15,380 bases of DNA from Trebouxia sp. TZW2008 (taxonomy: Eukaryota; Chlorophyta; Trebouxiophyceae; Trebouxiales; Trebouxiaceae). Positions 1 to 14,178 of this stretch are shown one piece after another. Within the stretch, counting starts at the first letter, position 1. Each line of letters begins with the position of its first letter. Where the stretch lies: the NCBI GenBank assembly GCA_002118135.1, contig BDIU01000575.1, forward strand, positions 270 through 15,649, read 5' to 3'. Made by a program: the position numbers and the translations under genes. The notes under the pieces were generated by a model. That model was given only the letters and a program-made list of their open reading frames with translations. It had not been told where the DNA came from and ran no database searches.

Positions 1-5311
<5,311 letters not shown>

Positions 5312-5713
5312 GCTTTGTAACGTGGTTATTGCTCGCTTTGCATGAGACAAGGGTTGTCGCACGACGCTGCGTCTGGGCTGATGTATGAGCCGATGCCGGC
5401 GGGCTGAGACGCAATCAATACGCTTAGGGCATTTGCTGCTATGCTGCTGTGTGCTCGTGGCCGAGGTGATGTCTGCCACCAGCAGCATGCAGTGCCGCGG
5501 TGCGCAGCGCATTGGAGCGCGTAGCGCCGTAACGCTGTTGTCTTCGGCGTTACGTCGGTTTCTCGTTCCTCGTCTTTTTCGGTGCGAACTCAGCAAGCGC
5601 AGCATTCTCGAACAAAGTTGGCTTCTCGCCCGATGCAATCGCCTTTGACATCTTCACCACCGCCTTCTGTTGATGCGATGACTCGCTGACGAAAAACTGG
5701 CATCTTGCCGGCC
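5312..5713. promoter_or_regulatory. Divergent intergenic region, putative bidirectional promoter
   Basis: About 400 bp separate the inferred starts of UAP1 (minus) and the rhomboid gene (plus), so both 5' UTRs and promoters must lie here or overlap. By eye it is richer in G+C and CpG than the introns on either side. I see no clear TATA box. It contains the small minus-strand frame at 5550-5651. Confidence 0.5.
5550..5651 (-). other. Small open frame, possible uORF or alternative 5' exon of UAP1
   Basis: ATG at 5651-5649 opens 33 codons (starting MSKAIASGEKPTLFENAAL) and ends in TAA at 5552-5550. It is lysine- and alanine-rich and resembles ordinary cytosolic coding sequence. I do not recognise it. 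It is upstream of and co-oriented with UAP1 exon 1, so it could be an upstream ORF in the leader. With a GTAACG donor just before its stop, it could also be an N-terminal exon. It may be chance. Confidence 0.3.
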
Positions 5714-8700
5714 ATGCACACGCCAGTGTCTTTGGATCACAATCAAGTACGGGTTTGTGTCTCAAGCGCGCACAGAGCAAATCTCCGCACCCCTGCTAGA
5801 GTTACCCGTACCCAGAGTTCGAAGCAACCGTTGTACAAAGCTAATCGTTTCTGCGGCATCCCGAGAGCTTCACGCATCTTCTCCGCCAGCGGAGGTCCAA
5901 GGGACGACAATCCGTTCCTGACAAACCAAAGCAGACAGCCGGCAGACGAGTAAGCTTGCCAAGCTCGGATATGGACCCAAAGTTTCGCCAGCACAAATTT
6001 CACGTTGTGAAGCATCGTTCTGCAGTGACTGGCCCTCGCCAGAAGATGAAGAAAGAAGACGGCCAAAATCGCAGTCTCTGGACCTGTCCCTACCAAAGCT
6101 TGGCAAACAAGATCCACCCAAAGCGCCTTTTCCGCTCATGACAAAACTGTTGGTGGGCAGCATGATTGCCCTGTTTGTGTATCAGGTAAGCAACTGATTG
6201 TCATCATAGATGCATCAATGCTTGTCCAAATCCTACACAACCATCAGCTTTGGCTCAGATCAGATCAACAACTTGGTCTCAACCTGACATGCAATTTTTG
6301 CAACAATGAGGCTGTCTTTGTGTTTGAACAGCTTACCAAGTAAACCACATCTTGATCAATGCTTCATAACATTGCCCAACATCGCCATGTTGCTGCTCGC
6401 ATGCAGCAAGCTTTCCTTTTAAGCTGCCTCATCCAGTACGGCATTGCCCACAGCGTCAACCGTCTGATGCATACACAACTCGCGATACAATACAGCAGCA
6501 ATTTGACCAGTCTGATGCTTCAAAAGCACTATGCTTCAAGATTCAGTCACCCTATATCCCGATATATGTATTCTTGTGGAGCCTGCAGACTTTTGTCAAG
6601 CATTCAAACCTTGTTTGAGATTGGCAGCATGCCATGTAATATGACACAGGAACCTTGAAGACGTACAGTCCGCACCTGTACCAAAATCTGCAGCACCAGT
6701 CAAAACACAACACATCACTGCAATCGCAACACTTTTGTTGTAACAAAGCCAATTCAGCCATATTGCATTGCAGTGGTGGCCTTTCCTGACCAATTTCCAG
6801 CATCAGACTTCCTTCATTACTAATGCCACACACAGCCAGACAGGGCCCAGCAGCTTCCTGCCAGCTCTCAGGCAGCTGACTTTCAACATCCCGGAGCCTG
6901 GACATTGGCCTGACATCATGGTCAAGCTCATGCTTGTGAGCACTTCTTCTTTGACACACATCTGACTTGTGCTCAGCCATGTGCAGTGCATGCAATTTCA
7001 CCTCACTTTCAACATTCTGGAGCGTGATCACTGGCCCGACATCACAATTAAGCTCATGCTTGTGAGCACTTCCTCTTGATCTGACTGCTGTTAGGCATGC
7101 GCCATGAGACTACTGTTAACTGCATGCTCATCAACACTTGTTTTTGAGGCAGATCTGAAATGTTGTCAGTAGTTTGTCATGACCACCTGGAGTTCATGCT
7201 TGTGAGCACTTTCACTTTAAGTTGAGTATTTTGAAACCTGGTCACTGGCCCCAATATCATGTCAAACTCATGCTTGTGAGCACTACTTCCTGACACACAT
7301 TTGACTGTTGCTCTATGAAGTTTTGGACGTCATGCTTGTGAGAAATTGTTGATGTGAAGGTGACATGTAGCAAGTCACTTGCCCAACATGAACTTGCATA
7401 CTTGTGAACCTTGTCTCTCGGCACAGATGTTACGCGTTGCTGAGTCATGTGCCATGGCAACTCTGTCAAGTTGCGCACGTGAGCACAGCTTGTTGAAACA
7501 GTTCTGACTTGTGTCAGAAATGCAAAGTCTGCGCTGTTGGTCATCATAACGGGAATGCTAGACAGTAAGCAATAGCTTGAGCTGCATATAATTCTCTGTA
7601 GTTGTCATTATGAGCTGCTTTATCAGTAATCAGTGATGTGGCCAATGTGCATACAGTTCGATGCAGGACAGGCGTAACGTTTTTTGAAGTATTAGGGCTG
7701 CTACACTGCCACACTTCTGCATGCAAAATCTGCCACAGCTATTGATGTTGTATCAGGCTTATGTCAGTGATGTTGCTGATATGCATACAGTTTGATGCAG
7801 GACAGGCGCCGCGTTTTTGAAGGGCAGTATTGGCGCTTCTACACCACCACGCTGCTACATGCAAACCTACTGCATCTTTTGGTACGCACACATTGATATC
7901 TTGCATCACTGTATGCATGCATGACTCAGTTTCATGCGTAGAGCATCTGGCACCCATATACTAATGGCAAGCACAACTCAACCAAGTCAGAAATTGTTTT
8001 ACACACGGCTAGATCTGTGCTCAGACATGTGATGTATGTCACTATGATCACTGATGCAGTATTGCAGGTGTCAAGATGACGCACCGCTTGCTGAGTGCAA
8101 GACCTGTCTTGCAACTGAGCAATTTGCACATTGTTTAGGCGTAACATCATTGATATCAAGTTGACTACTTGCATATGCACAACACACTTTGATGTGTCTC
8201 AGCATGTCTACATGGATCTGCTCAACACTATTGTGCTCATCCCTACAGCATGCTTTTGGCATAACAACGGGTTTTGTTCCCCAAAATAATGCCCTCAAAT
8301 CATCATGTTCTTACATTGCAATGTCACCACTCAGAGAGTCCATTGCAGCTGGACCATAGTGATGAGTTCCCGACCCCATTGTACTCATGACATCTGCAAG
8401 ACGTACACCACCAAACAATTTACCATGAAATGCCGGACACGCTTTCGTAATACCCATGTACTTACACGTCTTTGTTGTGTGAATCTTGCTGACGCGGAAA
8501 CCCAAAGATCGATGACTTCACTGCAGTCATTGAACAGTGGCTCATGTTTGGTAGGCTCATGCAAAATTTCCACTTACATCCATACTTATGACAACAACTG
8601 CCCTTGAATCAAGAGGTCACTGGATTGTATGCTACTCAGGCCAATTGCTTGGCCATCCATGAGTTTGGCAAGGAGCTTGAGAGCCGAGTGGGGAGGATTC

Positions 8701-10622
8701 AATTTGTGTCGGTGCTGGTGTTTGCTGCCTACACCAGCGGCTTGATCATGATTGCAACTGGCAGGCCTACTGGGGCAGATGCATTCCTTCCTGTTGGCGC
8801 TTCAGGTATGGGTCTGTCAGCCCTATGTAGAGATATCAAAACCCTAAAGAAACGTGTTGCTGCTGGTGTTTGCTGCCTTTGCCAGTGACCTGATCATGAT
8901 TGGAACTGGCAGACCTACTGGGGCTGATGCGTTCCTTCCTGTTGGGGCTTCAGGTAAAGCTTAAGCATCAGCTTCACACATTTCCTTACGTGCTCAGCAA
9001 TAATCATTAACAAAACACCACACATTACATCTTCTAGCATAGATGCTGGTGATGCATGGCGCAAGTGCTGTCTCAGCAGGCCAAGTTCTTCTGAGCGTCA
9101 CGGTAAGGACAGCTCATGTTTTAACTTCTCAAAATCAGACAAGGCAATGTCATTCTAACTGGTCCTGAGTTGACCTGGAGGGTTTGGCCCCTTGACTTAC
9201 CCAAACAACATGATCTGAGGCTCTGGTGTTTAGCATCCTGCAGACATGTCTATACCAACTGAGCCCCTCACCAGTCGAATGCATAAGTCCAGGTATCATA
9301 TTGGATGCCCTCCATGGTGCTGACTCCAGAAAGGTTAACATCCAAAATGATGATGTGTCAATACTCACGTTGACCAGGCCCACTGGCCTACCCACCTGTG
9401 GTGCTTAAGACATAGGTGTTGGTGTTGTCATAGTCTAGCGTGTCAGGTCAGAGGTCATTGTGTCCACAAATGCTGCACAAAAAGAGAATTTGGTGTCAGT
9501 TTTGAAACCCCGCAGCTATGTATGTTACCTTCACCGTTGATTGCAGGCTTGGTGACAGGCAGAACAGGATCTCTGCTGCTGTTGTCTCTGTTCCTGAGGG
9601 ACTTCATAACACGCTGATCTTGAAACCAATCAGTTTGAATCTGCAATGAGTAACCAATGCAGTTTGATTGCAGGCTTGGTGACAAGCACAACAGGATCTC
9701 TGCTGCTGCTGTCTCTGTTCCTGAAGGACTTGAGGCAGCTGGGCGCATTGGAGAGCAGTGCAGTGGCGCTTGTCATTGTCACTAAACATGTATCATAACA
9801 TGATGTGCTTGCGGTGTGAGACATGGCATTGCATTGCAGGCTTGGTGACAGGCATTACTGGATCTCTGCTGCTGCTGTCTCTGTTCCTGAAGGACTTGAG
9901 GCAGCAAGGCACTTTGGGGAGCAGCGCAGTGGCGCTTGTCATTGCCTTCGTTCTGGGGCGATTCGTATATGCCCTAGACAATGGGTAAGCGCTCCTTCTG
10001 CTGTGATCAAAGTAGCTCTGATTCATGTCTTCTGTTTGGGGCGGTCTGCGCCAGCCTTGGATGGCGTAAGGGCGCTTTGGGTGCAGAGCAGCAGCGCTTG
10101 TCATTGCCTTTTTTGGGGGCGATTCGTATACGCGCTGGACAATGGGTGAGCGCTCTTCCTGCTGTGATCAGTGCCGCTCTTGTCAATGTTCTCATCATCT
10201 TCGCTTTCCTTCTCTGTTCTTGCTGTATGCGTGAATGCTGTATGCTGATGCAGGGTGCATCATGGCAGTCTTTCAGGTGGTCTCACGGTGATATGATCAT
10301 CCTAAAATTTGTTTCTTCTCTGTCCTTGACAGACCCTTCAATCATTGCAACAATGCAGATTGCACCTTGGGGGGCTCACTGGCGGTCTCATGGCAGCTGT
10401 CATTATTCTGAGTTGCTCGTTCCAGTGAAAAAGCCTCTGATGTGCCTGTCATCCTGTTGCAGCACTGCAAACATTGTACTGTAGATGTATGAGTGAATGC
10501 ACTAATGCAGGTTGCATTTCGGGGGGCTCATTGGTGGTCTCATGGCAGCTGTCATCATTCTGATCTGGTACGGCATTAGAGGGCTCTTCCGGGGACGCCG
10601 CACCACCACAGCCAATACCTGA
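5714..10622 (+). CDS. Rhomboid intramembrane serine protease, probably organellar
   Basis: Exons 5714-5949, 6026-6185, 6876-6935, 7801-7881, 8640-8805, 9840-9984 and 10511-10622 join in phase to 319 codons plus TGA. Rhomboids cleave membrane-protein substrates inside the bilayer. Residues 1-78 are rich in Arg/Ser/Thr and poor in acids, like a transit peptide; 79-115 are acidic and proline-rich. Six hydrophobic helices follow, roughly at 118-132, 165-185, 195-215, 230-250, 258-275 and 284-303. Family marks: YWRF at 162-165, H172/H177 and N181 (HANLLHLLAN, oxyanion side as in GlpG), E-rich FGKELE, GASG at 232-235 with nucleophile Ser234, and catalytic His285 in LHFGG. The C-terminus is basic. 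Plastid rather than mitochondrial location is a guess. The exon 3 choice is the least certain because alternatives lie beside it. Confidence 0.87.
6186..6875. other. Rhomboid intron 2
   Basis: The donor GTAAGC follows exon 2 and the GGCAG acceptor precedes exon 3. The interior has chance open frames on both strands, including a 99-codon one at 6359-6658, with no motif I recognise. I see no further exon required by phase, since exon 2 ends and exon 3 begins in phase 0. Confidence 0.5.
6987..7061 (+). CDS. Possible alternative exon 3b of the rhomboid gene
   Basis: The 60 bp at 7002-7061 are a full-length copy of exon 3 (LTFNI, HWPDI, KLML) ending in the same GTGAGCAC donor. The nearest acceptor, GTGCAG, lies 15 bp further upstream, giving a 75-bp exon that is open and in phase 0 at both ends. 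It could replace exon 3 or be added to it without breaking the frame. It could also simply be a decaying duplicate. Confidence 0.4.
7190..7343 (+). pseudogene. 3'-end copies of rhomboid exon 3 with donors
   Basis: The 17-bp exon end plus donor (TCATGCTTGTGAGCACT) occurs at 6928, 7054, 7194 and 7268, with a 13-bp match at 7330. The copy at 7222-7275 still reads LSILKPGHWPQYHVKLML, the one ending near 7201 keeps only the last codons, and the last has lost the donor context. None has a convincing acceptor. Confidence 0.7.
7344..7666. other. Rhomboid intron 3, unassigned part
   Basis: Between the last exon 3 remnant and the first exon 4 copy. It contains a CGTGAGCACAGCTTG stretch near 7478 that may be one more worn exon 3 donor. 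Otherwise I see nothing. Confidence 0.4.
7667..7745 (+). pseudogene. Decayed upstream copy of rhomboid exon 4
   Basis: The segment 7626-7745 repeats 7759-7880 with a 134-bp offset, including the intron end and GATGCAG acceptor. The copy starts with the same DRR codons but reaches TGA after six codons, and indels destroy the HANLLH region. The donor is absent. Confidence 0.75.
7882..8639. other. Rhomboid intron 4
   Basis: Runs from the GTACGC donor to the ACTCAG acceptor. A few short stretches vaguely echo each other (for example TTGATATC near 7892 and 8151), but no exon copy, RNA gene or clear repeat unit can be defended. Confidence 0.5.
8854..8953 (+). pseudogene. 3'-half copy of rhomboid exon 5 carrying the GASG motif
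   Basis: A 100-bp segment 148 bp downstream of its source. It reads VLLLVFAAFASDLIMIGTG, then GADAFLPVGASG, and ends in a GTAAAG donor in the same phase as exon 5. It keeps the serine-nucleophile motif with an open frame, but the 5' part and an acceptor are missing. Reading through the exon 5 donor reaches a stop before it, so it is probably unused. Confidence 0.75.
8954..9546. other. Rhomboid intron 5, unassigned part
   Basis: Between the exon 5 copy and the first exon 6 copy. It includes two phrases resembling exon 5 text (GGCCCACTGGCCTACCCACC near 9378, and GGTGTTGGTGTTGTC near 9415), which may be worn fragments. No gene is recognised. Confidence 0.4.
9547..9798 (+). pseudogene. Two 5'-part copies of rhomboid exon 6
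   Basis: Both start after a GATTGCAG acceptor, in the same phase as exon 6. The first (9547-9617) reads LVTGRTGSLLLLSLFLRD and stops. The second (9674-9798) reads LVTSTTGSLLLLSLFLKD on to SSAVALVIV and stops at TAA 9796-9798. Neither has a donor. If used as terminal exons they would give proteins with the serine but without the catalytic histidine. Spacing is 127 and 166 bp. Confidence 0.8.
10035..10145 (+). pseudogene. 3'-part copies of rhomboid exon 6 with donor
   Basis: The segment 10068-10145 repeats the end of exon 6 and is followed by a GTGAGCGCTC donor and copied intron text. Its donor is 161 bp after the true donor at 9985. It carries small indels that shift the frame. A more worn end copy, GGGGCGGTCTGCGCC to GGCGTAAGG, appears just before it at about 10038-10069. 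No acceptor is kept. Confidence 0.65.
10254..10310 (+). pseudogene. Worn 5' copy of rhomboid exon 7
   Basis: After GATGCAG, short blocks match exon 7 (GGTGCAT, CATGGCAG, GGTGGTCTCA), but deletions remove the glycine-rich His motif. Similarity ends within about 50 bp. Confidence 0.5.
10359..10428 (+). CDS. Possible alternative terminal exon 7a of the rhomboid gene
   Basis: It follows an AATGCAG acceptor and in the phase of exon 6 reads LHLGGLTGGLMAAVIIL, then SCSFQ and TGA. The catalytic His and following GG are kept. The last part of helix 6 and the basic tail of exon 7 are replaced by five residues. Splicing exon 6 to this segment would give a slightly shorter protease with a different tail. 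It may equally be a silent duplicate; it has no donor and would need its own poly(A) site. Confidence 0.45.
10511..10622 (+). CDS. Rhomboid exon 7, terminal exon with catalytic histidine
   Basis: It follows an AATGCAG acceptor and completes a Gly codon. It reads LHFGGLIGGLMAAVIIL, then IWYGIRGLFRGRRTTTANT and TGA. His285 with the GG..GG helix is the rhomboid family's last transmembrane motif. The arginine-rich tail would face the side opposite the preceding loop. Confidence 0.85.
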
Positions 10623-10840
10623 TGACTCATGAGCTGGACAGTCAAAAAGACAAAAAGAAAAAGACAAAGTCTACGCCACTAGGCGTGTTTGAGAGGCCTC
10701 CGACAGACTGTGGCATCCGCTCAGCTGCACATCACCTCTTGATTCAATTTAAATCCAAGTGACACTGGCTGCCACAGCCAGCACCCAATGACGCATGAGC
10801 TGGACAGTAGAAAACAAGAAAAGAGAGCAAAAGAAAGAAG
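10601..10840 (+). repeat. Direct repeat of the rhomboid 3' end and 3' flank
   Basis: The text from CACAGCCAATACC through GATGACTCATGAGCTGGACAG to the lysine-rich stretch (from about 10607) recurs at about 10773-10840 with a 166-bp offset and substitutions. The second copy creates a chance 62-codon frame starting at 10788. It continues the duplication pattern of the exons into the 3' UTR. Confidence 0.7.
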
Positions 10841-11327
10841 GGTCTACTTCAGGCGTCAGGTCTCTAAAATTTACCAGGTTTGTAAAGTTGCAGCAGCTTG
10901 GGCTGCTGGACAGTACCTGTGGATTTGTCTTTGTTCATTGTTGTCAGCGTTGGTAAGTGAACAGACTACAACTTAGCGACGCTGTTGAGCAGCGTTCCAT
11001 TTGAAATCTTCCTGCATGCAGCTTGTACAGTAGCAGCTGCGTTGACCTGAAGTCTTGTGCCAGCAGCCAATCAATAGCCTGATTACAGGGTGTACACTGT
11101 GATTGCACCAAGCTGCAAACAGGACAGCAAGGACGAGCTCCGAAACCAAATGTAAGGGACGACCCAATATGCCAGGAGGGTAGCGTGTAAATCACACTGT
11201 TGAAGAGCTCTCTTGTAAGCACAGCCGCTGCTGGTTGGGCCCTGCGTTGCAGCATTCACCAGTCAACGGTTGATCAACCTGAACATGGTGCTGCGCAGAG
11301 TCAACTCTGCATTCTGTTTAATGAGCA
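10841..11327. other. 3' flank of the rhomboid gene
   Basis: No gene is recognised on either strand. TGTAA, the usual green-algal poly(A) signal, occurs in the plus orientation near 10880, 11151 and 11186 and could end the rhomboid transcript. Assignment to one of them is a guess. Confidence 0.35.
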
Positions 11328-11428
11328 TGACAAATTCAGGCTTCGTGAAAACTCGGTTTTCACATCTGACATGATAAATTCGGGCTTCGTGACAATTCGG
11401 TTTTCACATCTGACGTGACAAATGTCAG
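11328..11428. repeat. 44-bp tandem repeat with inverted-repeat core
   Basis: Two full units (11328-11371, 11372-11415) and a partial third, each GACAAATTC-GGGCTTCGTGA-like followed by CGGTTTTCACATCTGAC. The first holds a perfect 8-bp inverted repeat, GTGAAAAC TCG GTTTTCAC. In the second unit the left arm has mutated. Confidence 0.85.
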
Positions 11429-11565
11429 ACTCTCTGGAGGACCCACTCTTCAAACTTGACGCTGCAGCTGGAATCCGCCCCTCCAAACTGACTCTGAACG
11501 GCATGATGTTGCACTGGTGCACAAATGGCCCGCATGTCGACAGCTGCTTCTTTGGGCATAATGAA
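11425..11565 (+). pseudogene. Orphan zinc-ribbon (DUF4379-like) fragment
   Basis: The frame from ATG 11422 reads LDAAAGIRPSKLTLNG and MMLHWCTNG. This is clearly related, in protein and DNA, to LNTAAGMFPSEVTLGS and HVHWKCDKC of the third repeat in the downstream gene. Only the first half of one repeat is present, the CxxC is reduced to one Cys, and no second CxxC follows. It looks like a duplicated, decayed repeat. Confidence 0.6.
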
Positions 11566-11685
11566 GATAAGCATGTATCTGCAAAAAACGACACGGTCAA
11601 TTCCAAGAGCCAAAACCAGCCAACGCTGAAACATGTAAAAGTGTCGATTGACTGCCGATTTATCTTCTGTTTCTTGGTTGCATAG

Positions 11686-11947
11686 TGCCCCCCAGAAAAC
11701 CTGTTGGACGTGGTGCTACCCCAAGCAGTTTTGATACATTGTGATTGCTTTCCGACTGATTGCTGTATAACGTGAGTGCTAAGCTGGTTGCCAAGCTGCT
11801 TCAATTGGTGATCAGCTGAGGTTTCCTATCGATCACAACCAGGCGTTCCTGCGACAAAGCGTCCAACACATGTGTTCAAGCGCTGCGTTTCACATTGCTA
11901 CCGTGTTGCGGTAGTCAGCGGTCAATTTGTCAACCTGAGCGCTCGAG
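11686..11947. other. Intergenic region before the zinc-ribbon gene
   Basis: No coding segment is recognised. It should hold the promoter and 5' UTR of the gene starting at 11948. Confidence 0.4.
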
Positions 11948-13081
11948 ATGTCGAGCACTCGAACGCTTGCTCAGCTGCTAAGACCACGGCAACGCCTCTG
12001 GCAGCTGAGCGGCTCAGGTAAGTACGCGGCGTCGATTGGCTGCATCGAAGAAAGCCATGCAAGCTTTGGTCTAGGCGGATGCTCCATTGTTAGCCGTGTT
12101 TTCGCTACAGGGCTGTGGACGCAAAGCCATCCGTGTTATGCCTCAAGCCAGCTTCTCTGTACTGCGACTCCTGCACAATCTCATGGCCCCAACATCAGTG
12201 CGCTGGCACCACATCTTCAGCAACAATGGCATCCTACAGCAAATAAGCACTTGAGACCCCTTGTGATCAGCAGATTCAGTGCGCGCAAGGTCTGGTGGGC
12301 TTGCAATGATTGTCCAGATGAACATTTGCACGAGTGGGAAGCCAGCATACATAACAGAAGCAGGGGCTCAGGCTGCCCTCAGTGCTCAGGCCACAAACTT
12401 TGCAAGCACAGCTCTTTAGCCAAACAAGTATCCTGAAGTGGCGCCCTTCTGGGATGTTGTGCAGAATGGATGCACTGCAGCCGAAGTCCATGCAAAGTCA
12501 CACCTGAGGGCTCATTGGAAGTGTCATAGTTGCGGTCATGCCTGGCTTGATGCACCGCATCGCAGGGTGTGACAGCTTGTCCAGCATGCAAAATAGGCCA
12601 TGACAGGCAGCCAAATATGCCCCATCCAACTTTTGCAGCATGCCAGCATCCTCTGTTGCAAGAGTGGAACTTTGAACTCAATACTGCAGCAGGGATGTTC
12701 CCCTCAGAAGTGACCTTGGGCAGCAGGAAACATGTGCACTGGAAGTGTGACAAGTGCCAAGCAGGTCATCAACATTTGTGGGTCGCTACGCCTCATCACA
12801 GGACAAGCAGGAAGCGTTACGGCTGTCCATTTTGCGCCAGTCAGGCTGTGTGCAAATGCAACTCCTTGCAAACGCTTCGGCCCACTGTAGCTGCTGACTG
12901 GCACCCCAGCAAGAATGAAAGAACACCTGATGACTATACATACTGCTCAAGTCATGAAGCATGGTGGCAAAGCGAACAAAAGGGCTCTTGGCTGCAAAGG
13001 ATCAATAGTCGTGTGGTTAAGCATGATGCAAAGATTGCTGCTGGACGCAATCCACAGAAGCAAAGGCTATATGAGCTTTGA
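11948..13081 (+). pseudogene. Zinc-ribbon/treble-clef repeat protein (DUF4379-like), two frameshifts
   Basis: ATG 11948 opens a basic N-terminus (RTLAQLLRPRQRLWQ) like an organelle presequence. A GTAAGT donor at 12018 and CTACAG acceptor ending at 12110 mark a probable 93-bp intron. Then come zinc-ribbon repeats. Repeat 1 (about 12195-12410) has EWEASIHNRSRGSGCPQC with CxxC...CxxC. Repeat 2 (12431-12596) has HWKCHSCGHAW...CPAC. Repeat 3 (12606-12860) has HWKCDKC...GCPFC. Repeat 4 (12880-13010) has WHPSKNERTPDD but WWQSEQKGSW has lost its cysteines. Frame is lost near 12432 (between SLAKQ and YPEVA) and near 12566 (before TACPAC). The family is numerous in green algae and its function is unclear; zinc binding is expected. 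It could be a real gene with sequence errors, so I give pseudogene status moderate weight. Confidence 0.65.
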
Positions 13082-13795
13082 TGCAAAAGGCAAGCCATGT
13101 GCAGGTTTCGATGGCTCTCAGCTGAAGCCTGATGCTATAGAGCTGTTCTGGCTTGACTTCAGTCGCATGCCTGCAATGGCTTTCAACAGGGCACAAACAT
13201 CCCGGCCTTGAAGTGGATGGCAAATCCTGTCTGGAAACCTAGACAATAAGGCCAATACATGAATTCCATACTGTTGATTGCACCACAAGTGGCTCATACC
13301 ATCATGCTTGCCATGGCATTCTTGCACGCCATACTCAAGTGCACGTCTGTTATGCATTTGTGCACACATCATGTATATTCATTTATGCAAAGTCAAACAG
13401 CTTGTGCGGATGTCAACTTGTTTTCGTCATAGGGCACAACCCACTTGCAACTGATCACATGCAGCAATAGTGAGCAACGTGTACAATATTGGCAGCCAAC
13501 GTGCATTGCATGGTGGACAAATCTCACGCTCTGCTGCAATGTGCTGACAAATGTTTGGTTGCAGTTACAGACAAGCCAGTGGTGATCACATGGCTGGACA
13601 GCTGCAGCGGGCAACGCCATGCAGCAAGAGCTTGAACATTGGCAACAATACAGATGGTTTAGGACAGCACAGGACGGGGCTGAAGAGGTTCGAGACAGCT
13701 GATTGCTTCAGTACATACCTAGCTGAGCCTGCTGAGTCAGTCTAGCACTCATTTAGAGATGAAAATGGAACAAAAAGTGGTGATCTGCAAATTAA
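13082..13795. other. No recognisable gene
   Basis: Short open frames occur on both strands. A frame ending near 13209 reads KGKPCAGFDGSQLKPDAIELFW and may be a further tail of the zinc-ribbon gene. The rest gives no motif, repeat or RNA structure I can support. Confidence 0.4.
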
Positions 13796-14178
13796 TTGCT
13801 AGGCGCCCTCATTGGCTCCTGTCAAGCCAGCCTGTCTTGCAAGGTCAGGGCTCTACTCACTGGAACTTCCCTTTGCCAGTTATCTTTGTTACAGCACGCA
13901 CATGTCTCAGTAGCATTCCTCCTTGACAGCAGTCAACAAAGCCTCTTTGAAGGCGTTGGGAAGTGCCGTCTTTATAGGAAGTATATTGTGCGCAGCAGAA
14001 GCATTGACATCTCACACGTTTTGGGCACGCGCATAGCAAGCTTGAATGTCACATGCAGCAGACTAGTACTGCCTTAGGTTGATACTGTCTGTACGACACC
14101 CTGATGGGTCCCTCTGACAGTGGCAAGAACACGCCAGCACTGCCCTTGAATGAATCTCATGTGTCTGCGTGGGTGCAG
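13796..14178. other. Unassigned stretch upstream of the transhydrogenase-like exon
   Basis: The frame near 13956-14036 reads LGSAVFIGSILCAAEAL, faintly like the GAltFTGSviAf.KL membrane segment of transhydrogenase beta. That is too weak to call. No other feature is seen. Confidence 0.2.

Noticed and set aside
5743..6163. Minus-strand frames opposite rhomboid exons 1 and 2
   Set aside because: No family similarity; the plus strand gives a phase-consistent spliced gene there.
8604..10622. TMEM14/FAX-like fatty-acid exporter
   Set aside because: My first reading of the glycine-rich helices. The GASG motif, the HANLLH...N segment, YWRF and LHFGG fit a rhomboid protease much better once all exons are joined.
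10788..10976. 62-codon lysine-rich frame
   Set aside because: It arises in the second copy of the rhomboid 3' end, with no recognisable domain.
11301..11804. 167-codon minus-strand frame
   Set aside because: No motif seen; it overlaps the 44-bp repeat and the zinc-ribbon fragment, which is better supported on the plus strand.
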